Source: Phaeoceros laevis (taxonomy: Eukaryota > Anthocerotophyta > Anthocerotopsida > Notothyladales). From it: a stretch of DNA of 41,649 bases. The notes under the pieces are model-generated. The model searched no databases. It saw only the letters and a list, made by a program, of their open reading frames with translations, and was not told the DNA's origin. The stretch is from positions 1 through 41,649 of the forward strand of contig JBNGIQ010006043.1 in the NCBI GenBank assembly GCA_049999765.1. The letters run 5' to 3'. A program made the position numbers and the translations under genes. This document shows, piece by piece, positions 34,801 through 41,649 of this stretch (its first letter is position 1; the number at the start of each line of letters is the position of its first letter).

Positions 34801-35097
34801 CCACCCTCAAAAGTTTTGCATGTAGCTTGTTCCAACTTAAGCTCAAACTAATCCTTGTTAGTACAGCAGTACTTAGGGGTTGCCAGAAGCTAAGCACTAT
34901 GCTGCTCTTTGCAGGAAATGCTCTTGCACCTTTCGTGCTTGTACGAGATCTGGAGGTGTCCACTCATGCCTCTGCAACCAAGTTCAGAAGGTTCTGGTCA
35001 TTTGCTGGTGTTGGAATTTTGAAGTCTTGAGCCTCAACTACCATTACGAGGGTGTGGTTCTCCTAAGATACATTCCAGGCAACCCTGGGGACTAATG
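34801..35097. other. Region after the kinase-like fragment
   Basis: About 300 bases. A short plus frame (34880-35095) is Cys-rich (CRKCSCTF, HSCLC) but has no recognisable zinc-finger spacing. I do not call a gene. Confidence 0.35.
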
Positions 35098-35506
35098 TTA
35101 CAGCAATAAAAGAGCTTGATGTTTCTTGTAAACGCTCTGTGGGCTGCTGTAATTGTCTGAATAGGTTCTTGCATCTATCGCAAATGCTAGTTGCCATATT
35201 TCAGCTTCAACTATAAAGCATCTAGCAGTTTTATCGGTAGCTGAACCAGTGGCTGCTGCATATTCTCTACAAAATTGCGTAATTTGCATGTGGCTATTCC
35301 TAGCTTCCCACCGAAGTTCACAAAACTGTTCGTTAACCCCGACACCTCTCATGGTCAAAAGCAATTGACATAGTAACATGTTTAGCCCCTTCAACATGTC
35401 TGCGCTGAAGGGCGAAAATGAGTTGGAGTTCACAACTTGATTCAAGTAGCTTTTGTAGGAAGGTTTATTTTCTGGCAAAACTAATTTAGCACGAGTTTGA
35501 CAAGAG
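35098..35506 (-). CDS. Hypothetical open frame, truncated by the assembly gap
   Basis: The minus strand is open for 135 residues from the gap edge to the stop at 35098. The text has normal protein composition (MLKGLNMLLCQLLLTMRG, ELRWEARNSHMQITQFC, CFIVEAEIWQLAFAIDA), but I do not recognise a family. The start is lost in the gap. It may be another fragment of mobile or decayed DNA like its neighbours, or chance. Confidence 0.25.
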
Positions 35507-35606
35507 NNNNNNNNNNNNNNNNNNNNNNNNNNNNNNNNNNNNNNNNNNNNNNNNNNNNNNNNNNNNNNNNNNNNNNNNNNNNNNNNNNNNNNNNNNNNNN
35601 NNNNNN
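35507..35606. other. Assembly gap (100 N)
   Basis: A fixed-length run of N of unknown true size. Confidence 0.95.
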
Positions 35607-35718
35607 ACTCTTTCGCATCGCAATCAGGGTGGAAATTTGACATTCAAAGTACAGTATGTCAGCCAAAACAGAATGCTAGAATGCCTTTTCAGATTTTATG
35701 CCAACAAAATTCAGGTGT

Positions 35719-36014
35719 AGGGACTTTTCCAGAACGTTGATGTTTGCCTAACTCTTGATGTTGCTGCACAGGGTGCTCAGAGGTATGTGAACTGGAAGAA
35801 AGGCAATTGTGACTTATGTCTTATGATGAGAAAACTGAAGCCAACGGCCGAAGGAGATCATGGCCAATTGGAGCTTTTATTGGCTAGGCTTACAGGTGTA
35901 GATAATTTCTTTGAGCATGAAGACTTGCTCCTATGTGGTGAAAGTGAAAAATCTTGCAGGAGTTTTTTGGAGTCCTTCAGTGACCTCTTCTTTGCATATG
36001 TCGCACACAACTAG
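35719..36014 (+). pseudogene. Unrecognised coding fragment, left of the inserted element
   Basis: A frame open from an AG acceptor-like site at about 35714-35718 or just after it runs for about 97 residues (GLFQNVDVCLTLDVAAQGAQ, NWKKGNCDLCLMMRKL, LELLLARLTGVDNFFEHEDL, SFLESFSDLFFAYVAHN). It stops exactly where the inverted-repeat element begins. The composition looks like real protein. The family is not recognised. The most economical reading is that the element inserted into this gene, whose continuation is at 38190-38400. Confidence 0.45.
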
Positions 36015-36611
36015 AATAACCCATGGTTTTGTAACCCCCACTTTTAACGCAAGGACACGATTTTGCTACACTTTGACACGGTTTTGCCCGCCCGCCCCTC
36101 GCATGTTTCCGTATCAAAAACGTGCCATTTTTGAGTGTTACATTCCATATTTGATACGCCCCTCCCGTTCCCGGTCTCCGTCCCCGCACCCTGGCCCGGT
36201 TCCGGTGCTGCCCTAGGGCAACATGTACTGTTTACGTGCTGCAGGCCTGCAGGTACTTGGGCAGGCGGGTACTTTCGTCCTTTCCGACTGTATTTGCCCA
36301 TGTGCGTACAAGCCACGTGTGTGAAGCAGACCTCACCATGTTTGTTTTATTGTTGCCACATATCGCGCTGTGGCTGCGCCACGTGTCGCTCACCAACATC
36401 GCCCACCTGGCACACCCTGCCACAAAATGTACGACTCCTATACAAACTTGCAATTCGAATGAAAATTCAAATTCTGGAAACTTTATTTGAACTCCGATCA
36501 AATACAATAGTGAATGCTTTCACCTACACTCAGAGCTGCTGACGTGGACACGCTATTGTTCTGCACGGATTGTGCTAACATTATACTAGTATATCTGTGC
36601 TAATGAATCCT

Positions 36612-36780
36612 ACGCTCGTGCCACCAGAGCTGAATACACGGGAGCTTGATTGAGCTTGCGGTCAAGGGCGCTCTCTGTTAAACGTTCATGTTCAGCTGTC
36701 TGCATATCACCTATCAGAGTCTTAGCACCTTCAGCTCAATCAAGGTGCTCAAACAGAGAAGCAACCTCGACCTCGACCCA
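36612..36780 (-). pseudogene. Coding remnant inside the inverted-repeat element
   Basis: The minus strand reads in one frame as EVASLFEHLD, one TGA stop, then AEGAKTLIGDMQTAEHERLT and ALDRKLNQAPVYSALVARA before a stop at about 36614. The text looks like protein. Two further minus frames upstream (36907-37092 and 37507-37689) could be other exons of the same decayed gene. No family is recognised. It may be a captured host gene or the element's own lost gene. Confidence 0.35.
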
Positions 36781-37737
36781 GATGTAACACACAAGCAAAC
36801 CTGACTTACAGACCTTAGATGAAATTTTTCATACCTCGCAACTTTTTCGAAGAAGCTGTCACGACGCAACAAGATGACTACATTGCCTAAAGTCTTCTAA
36901 ACCTGTTTAAAAACATGGCAATGTACATGATTTTAGTCCAATTTGGCCTTGCCGCAATCCAGTGATAGGCAGATTTGCACAACCTTGCTCACCTATGAGT
37001 TTGAACATATCCACAACTAGCGAACCAACTACGGTTCCTGGCCCCTGTTGAGCGTGCCAGGCCTGGCAATCTTTATCCCCCGCGCCTTTCATACCTGCTG
37101 CAAGAAGTTACAACCAACCTGAAGAAGTGAGCAGCTAGCAGAATTGAAGCAGTCTTGATGAAGAAATTGCAAGCCTTGTGGAGTCCAATGGGCTTCGAAG
37201 GCAAGCTCACATCTGCAAATTTAGAACGGGCATGACGGGAGCTCGTCTAGCTGCCTGCCCTCAATCGGCCAGCTTGCGACTACATCTATGCCGTAGGGAG
37301 ATCGTCCATCTTGCCCCCTAGCTTGCCCAGCCGGCTCAGCCGGTGCAGCAGGGCTGCACCTGCCCTGGCGCCACGCACCTGCCCATCCCACAATCGTGCG
37401 CGGACGTCCTGTAGTGCTCAGCCATGGCCAACACGGGTCCTAGTTGCCGCCTGGCCTGGGCAGCGGCCCCCGCCTTGATAGGATCACCACTAGCTCTTGC
37501 ATGCGCTCAGCCTACCCCTGGGTTTGAGCCGCTTAGCTCCTGCATGCGCTTAGCCTGCCGACGTGCCTGCACCTCCCGTTGTCTCAACAATCTGCCGTCG
37601 TGCTCGCAGGCGCAGGCTGATGCGGCCGCCATAGCCTTCACCACCCGCGACTTGCTCGCCGCCCTACAAACTGCTGCAACCCTAGACAACCGGGTTTAAA
37701 ATTCTGGCCAAGTATGGAGGGGATGAAACGGCGAAAG

Positions 37738-37771
37738 GCCCGTCCCGTCCCATGACGGGACGGGACGGGAC
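37738..37771. repeat. GC-rich hairpin built of GGGAC units
   Basis: CCCGTCCCGTCCC (37739-37751) and GGGACGGGACGGG (37757-37769) form a 13-base perfect stem around the loop ATGAC. It lies inside the inverted-repeat element. Confidence 0.85.
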
Positions 37772-38189
37772 GACCGTTTCGCGGCGTACAAGTTAGAGAC
37801 TGTGAATGGAGAGAGGGGCAGCGGCCTACCACGTGGAAGATAGCGCCTGGCACCGGAATCAGGACAGTAGGACAGTGGCACGGACCACAGAATCTAGCAT
37901 TGTTTTAGAATCTGGCTGTGGACGGGGTGCATGGAACCAAGTTACGTGAACCCGACCTGTTATGTATGACGGTTAATTGCTTTGACTCCCTCTTGACTCC
38001 CACCCATGCCCGGTTGCGTGCGTTGACTGCTGGTTAGGGCCGGTCTCCTCTACCTTTTGTTACGGTGCCAAAAACGGGGAGGAAACCGTGCTTAAAATCC
38101 GTGTCAACACCATACCGCGACACCCACCGTGACGCCCATCGTGCCATTGGCCGTTACAAAACCATGGGTTATTCTAGTAGAGGCAAGGT

Positions 38190-38400
38190 CAAGAAGGTAC
38201 AGGTTTTAGATTGATCTAGTCAAAGAGCAACAAGTTGATATCCTGGTTTTTGAACAACCTCTAAGGAACAAGCTAAGCAAGTCTGGAGATGCCAAGGAGA
38301 CTGAGGATGACTATGTAGGATGACTATGTAGAGGTGGTTCATGACGACGGGGAGTTGACAGCCACCGGCTTTGTTCGAATACTACATGATGTGCATTGCA
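38190..38400 (+). pseudogene. Unrecognised coding fragment, right of the inserted element
   Basis: The frame reads DLVKEQQVDILVFEQPLRNK and LSKSGDAKETEDDYV. It is then interrupted by a 13-base tandem duplication (AGGATGACTATGT twice, near 38305-38331), after which the next frame continues EVVHDDGELTATGFVRILHD. A small frame slip also exists near 38210. I take it as the continuation of the gene fragment at 35719-36014, split by the transposon. The family is not recognised. Confidence 0.45.
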
Positions 38401-38522
38401 GGTAGAGTGTACTTTGATCTGACATTATCTGTGGAGTTGGCTTAGCAAAATGGGGCTAAGCAGACATTTGGTCAGAAGTCTCAGCTATTTCTTGAGGTCC
38501 TTAGCAAGAAATATGGTTTTCT

Positions 38523-38597
38523 GACCCTGTTAGTTTGGGGTAATTAATCCAGTCAGTGACCCTTTTAAATTAGTGTAATCTGGCCGAGGGTAAAGAT
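38523..38597 (+). repeat. Pair of units of a GACCC..GGGGTAATC..GGTC repeat family
   Basis: Two degenerate units (GACCCTGTTAGTTTGGGG... and GACCCTTTTAAATTAG...) are followed by GAGGGTAAA. The same arrangement recurs at 41188-41256, and a single unit lies at about 39869-39895. Confidence 0.7.
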
Positions 38598-38842
38598 GAA
38601 CGGATTAAAGGGTGACAAGTATTTATATGGGAAGTTGGAAATGAAAAGTTTATGGCGTATGAATTAGGGTAGTTGAAATGAAGAGTCTATTTTAGTTAGT
38701 TACTTGGCCAACAACCACAAGGTAGTTACCTAGTTAGTTACCTTCCTGTAAGAATGGAAGAGACAAGTAGTTATAGAAAATTGTATTTAAGAGATGCTTC
38801 ACTTGTTGAATGTAGACTTGCCGTGGAACAAACCCTTGTCCC

Positions 38843-38972
38843 GCTTTCCGTGAGTTCCGCGTTATTTCTTAGATCCTAGCTTCTCTTTTGATGCCTTAAT
38901 GGGTGAGGCTTTCCGTGAGTTCCGCGTGATTTCTTAGACCCTAGCTTCTCTTTTGATGCCTTAATGGGTGAG
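38843..38972 (+). repeat. 2 x 65-base tandem duplication
   Basis: Units 38843-38907 and 38908-38972, each beginning GCTTTCCGTGAGTTCCGCG, differ at about two bases. A TATA-like TTGTATTTAAGAG lies about 60 bases upstream (from about 38782). This could be part of an LTR, but I see no LTR boundaries. Confidence 0.85.
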
Positions 38973-39379
38973 GCTTTGGGAGAATCGTGCTCTTTCCTTG
39001 CATAGTGATAGGTTTACATATTTTATTGTTGAATTAGTTTGACTCTTACTTCTTGTATTCATAAGGGGATTGGGAGTTGTGATGTGTTAATTTAAAGATA
39101 GGGAATCTTACAATCCAATCTTTTAGGGTTGTACAAGTATCTTCTAGTGCTAAGCATATTCTTCTAGTGTTGCATTAATCATTAAGTTAAGATAGTCCTC
39201 TCATTTTACTCATTCCTTAGTTTGAGTTCTATATTTTCATAGTTTAATCTTTGTGATGTGATGTGATGTGAGATTATTTGAGGAGGCTGAATCGGTTCCA
39301 TATCTTTGTTGGCATCCATCTTTTAATACTAGATTCACTCCCTGATTTCATGACTCACACCTGTGCGTATCAGTGCTCC

Positions 39380-40042
39380 CCATTTCTCAGGTCAAACCGT
39401 TTAAAAAAGTTTAAACCGGTTAAAGGGTTTATAAATTTCAAAACTAACACGAAGTTAGCTTGGGAAAGTAGTCAATTGGTAGAGCATTGTGTTAGGGAAG
39501 GGGAGGGTTGTATGTTCGACCTTCCCAGGGCCCTCTTATACAAATCTTTATTCCTATATATCTAATGAGCCTTGGCCGCAGCCGCTCGTGTGCGATCTAG
39601 GAAGCCATCCTCCATACTTACACATTTTTGGAATGCTATTTATGAACTTTGAAGGATTTAAAAGATAGGAGAGACAATGTGCATTAGCAGGTAGGCGTTA
39701 GGGTTGCCTTTATTGCCCTTTTTGAAGTTTCAAGGTTTTAAAACTTTTTAAACATTTGACCTTTTTATAACCTATTCAAACCGGTCAAATCAGTCAAACC
39801 GTTTAGGGCTGTGACTTTTTTCCCTGGAAATAATTTGATCACAAGTAAACCGGTCAAAATTATTTTTGACCCTTTTCCCGTGGGGTAATCAGGTCAGTAT
39901 GTGTTATTTTGGAAAAAAAATTACATGCCCGGATAGCCCTATGAAAAAGGCATCTGAATCTGCCTCCAACTTTTTTTTTTTACTAGTAAAAAAAACCTGT
40001 AACCTGTTAAACCCTTTTGACAAACCAGTCAAATTCCCACCC
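39380..40042. repeat. Degenerate ACCGGTT/GGTC-rich repeats
   Basis: Scattered motifs such as AAACCGTTT, AACCGGTTAAAGGGTTT (39411-39430), ACCGGTCAAA (39778, 39848) and GACCCTTTT..GGGGTAATC (39869) occur on both sides of the SINE-like segment. A 35-base arm at 40008-40042 is an inverted copy of 41155-41187. They look like remains of one repeat family. Confidence 0.55.
39455..39560 (+). mobile_element. tRNA-derived SINE-like segment
   Basis: An A-box-like TAGTCAATTGG (39469-39479), followed by TAGAGCA, and a B-box-like GTTCGACCT (39514-39522) lie about 35 bases apart, the spacing of an internal RNA polymerase III promoter. The sequence does not fold into a proper T arm or acceptor stem, so it is not a functional tRNA. 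A tRNA-derived SINE head fits better. The tail boundary is unclear. Confidence 0.5.
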
Positions 40043-40639
40043 TAATCGAACGTAATCTCAAAGCTCCAAAATCGAGTTAAAGATTCGTATCTCTAGCTTC
40101 TGACACTAGGCTTTGAGGGTGTTCACATTCATAGAACTATAATCTACTAAGCTAAAGTTTGAATTTCTTAGAAAACCCAAATACCCAAATTACGTTCACA
40201 CTCAGGAACTTATATTTCAAAATTTTGACCTGACTACGTGCTGGTCGGATAGTGTTTCACGACATAGTTCATTTCCATATGACAGTCTTCACGGCCTACA
40301 TGGTGAGACGCGCCGCTCGCGCACTCGCGGGCACTTTGACGGCCCAGCAAGCACCAGCCTACCACCGCTCTATTAGCAAACATCGGTTGTTAGGGACGTG
40401 CATTATTTGAAGTGCGTGTAGAAGAGATGGACATGGTGCAATTACTGATCCTACTTTTCCATTTATTGCAAGCTCCAATGGCAAATGCATTCTGCTTCTG
40501 ATCTTGCGAAACTGCTTTATCATCTGCTTGGTCATCTAGGTCTGCCTACTACCAACACACATGTCATAGACATGTGGGTTGGCAGTCCATCCACCCAAAA
40601 GGTAGCACGCCTAATTCACCGGGGCCCGTGAAGTCGCAT

Positions 40640-40864
40640 AGGCGTGACATTTGTCCATTACTACTACTACATCTTGTCATGACAGCCTGCAGCATTACGA
40701 CCTTCCATGCTAGCAACAACCCTCTCCCACTTTTGTGCTGTGCCCGAAATTTCTGCCAAGATTCAGTTGGTTTCCTAGCTTTCAACTCTTCATTTTGCGT
40801 TGAGGAGTGCCTTCACCTCCTCCAAACTCCAATTCAATCCACTCGGCCTCTTGGCAATGTCCAT
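40640..40864 (-). pseudogene. Myb/SANT-like (trihelix-type) DNA-binding domain fossil
   Basis: One minus-strand frame starting at an ATG (40862-40864) reads SGLNWSLEEVKALLNAK, then, after stops, ILAEISGTAQKWERVVASME and GRNAAGCHDKM, and WTNV. The three Trp positions and the (W)SxEEVKALL start match plant Myb/SANT-like or trihelix domains, which occur in host regulators and in Harbinger-type transposons. At least three single stops, then a run of TAG/TAA codons (complementary to the TACTACTAC tract at 40660-40670), break the frame. Confidence 0.55.
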
Positions 40865-41154
40865 ATTAACAACCTGGCTCTGATTGGTCACCATGATCAG
40901 TCGATGGAGTGGAGAGCAAGGTTGGCTGGCTGCAGGTTGGCTACTTGCAGCAACTCACACAACTACTCTTGTGGTCGGCTGCATGCGTTGCTGAAGTGGC
41001 CAGGGGGAAGTAGGGCGCGGATACGTAACTGGCGGAAGTTAGGTTACGTTTCCGACGCACTTAAGTTTTTTAGCGACAAGCTTCGGTGGCCGACAAAAAA
41101 ACCGTTTTTTGAGCCGAGTTAAGCTTGGTCAGTTTTTTAGTACATGTAATGCAA

Positions 41155-41380
41155 GGTGGGAATTTGACCGGTTTGAAAAGGGTTTTTGACCCTTTTATTT
41201 TGGGGTAATCTGGTCGGTGACCCTTTTACTTTGGGGTAATCCGGTCGAGGGTAAACCGTTTAACCGGTTTGAACCTTTTTAAGCGGTTTGACGCTTTAAT
41301 CCGGTCAAAAGTTAAAGGGTCAAACCGGTAAAAAAAAAAAGGTTCAAAATTTTAAAATTTAACGGTTAACCCTTAAGAGC
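41155..41380 (+). repeat. GACC/GGTC-rich repeat block with 31-base tandem units
   Basis: It begins with GGTGGGAATTTGACCGGTTT (41155), an inverted counterpart of 40023-40042. Two 31-base units start at 41188 and 41219 (GACCCTTTTA(T/C)TTTGGGGTA). ACCGGTT, AAGCGGTTTGA and ACCGGTAAAA motifs follow. It is probably the end region of a repetitive element. Confidence 0.75.
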
Positions 41381-41649
41381 CGGGGCACCGAAACACCTGT
41401 TACTCACACGGCTAGGCTTTCCCGGGGGCGTCGACCCCATAACGGAGCCCGTTGGCACCCGTTGGAGGAATCTTGTTTCCTGGCCGCCAGCACCGGCCTC
41501 TAGTAAATAAATTGATAGGCTGATCCAGCATCGTCATGATGTCACCTTTCTAACAATACCATATAAAGCAATAAAATATTTTTTTCTTTTTTCTCATAGG
41601 AAAACGTACAAAGCATCGTCTTGGGGGACAATACGGGACAAAAATGTCC
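41381..41649. other. Window end, nothing recognised
   Basis: About 270 bases without a supported gene or repeat. Confidence 0.4.

Larger units (their letters stand above)
36010..38178. mobile_element. DNA transposon of about 2.17 kb with perfect 26-base inverted ends
   Basis: The left end ACTAGAATAACCCATGGTTT (continuing TTGTAAC, 36010-36035) is the exact reverse complement of 38153-38178. The flanking TA within CTAG may be the target duplication. No 3-, 8- or 9-base duplication is visible. Just inside both ends are GC-rich stretches with repeated CGTG(T)CA-like motifs (for example GACACG at 36055 and GTGTCAA at 38101). No transposase was recognised, so the element is probably non-autonomous. 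The superfamily is open. Confidence 0.8.

Noticed and set aside
37424-37699. 91-residue plus-strand Ala/Cys-rich frame
   Set aside because: GC-rich composition artefact inside the inverted-repeat element, with no domain.
38527-38972. LTR of a retrotransposon
   Set aside because: TATA-like and tandem sequences are present, but I found no TG..CA boundaries, primer-binding site or second LTR.
39455-39560. Functional tRNA gene
   Set aside because: A- and B-box-like sequences are present, but the T stem and acceptor stem do not pair.
40574-41122. 182-residue plus-strand open frame
   Set aside because: No family resemblance. The minus strand of the same segment carries the recognisable Myb/SANT-like remnant.

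Overview
This window looks like nuclear DNA of a land plant, probably a seed-free lineage such as a lycophyte, hornwort or fern. I base that on three long pentatricopeptide-repeat (PPR) genes of the PLS organelle-RNA-editing class within 11 kb, each read without internal introns, and on a chloroplast NTRC and a COR413 membrane protein. Introns are mostly 75-150 nt with GT..AG borders. The lineage is an inference, and the sequence does not fix a genus. Two runs of 100 N (33249-33348 and 35507-35606) mark assembly gaps.

Layout. Positions 1-2831 hold the right part of a decayed pogo/Tigger-type (CENP-B-like) DNA transposon: a transposase pseudogene followed by an array of a 13-base motif repeated at an exact 43-base interval. 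Positions 2832-5432 are gene-free, with short repeats and a probable non-autonomous inverted-repeat element at 3908-4910. Positions 5433-30309 form the gene-rich core, with genes in alternating convergent and divergent pairs: PPR-E+ (-), PPR-DYW (+), cytosolic tyrosyl-tRNA synthetase (+, 10 exons), PPR-E+ (-), NTRC (+, 10 exons), WBP11-like splicing factor (-, 8 exons), COR413 chloroplast membrane protein (+, 4 exons), CCR4-like endonuclease/exonuclease/phosphatase nuclease (-), gankyrin-like ankyrin protein (+, 5 exons) and a PADRE/DUF4228 protein (-). I assembled the exon structures by hand from splice sites, frame continuity and known protein families. All multi-exon models close in frame, with one unresolved spot at the start of NTRC.

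Positions 30310-41649 are repeat-rich and hold no gene I would call intact: a LINE zinc-finger remnant, three tandem copies of a unit of about 491 bases, a broken kinase-like gene, a 2.2-kb DNA transposon with perfect 26-base terminal inverted repeats that splits a coding sequence, a SINE-like tRNA-derived segment, a Myb/SANT-like fossil, and several degenerate copies of a GACC/GGTC-rich repeat family.

The core genes do not form one pathway. Several share an organelle theme: PPRs for organelle RNA, NTRC for chloroplast redox, and COR413 for the chloroplast membrane. The observations most worth following are the 43-base-phased motif array, the DYW protein with a non-canonical C-terminus lying between two DYW-less PPR proteins, the PPR L-motif insertions, and the inverted-repeat element inserted into coding DNA.
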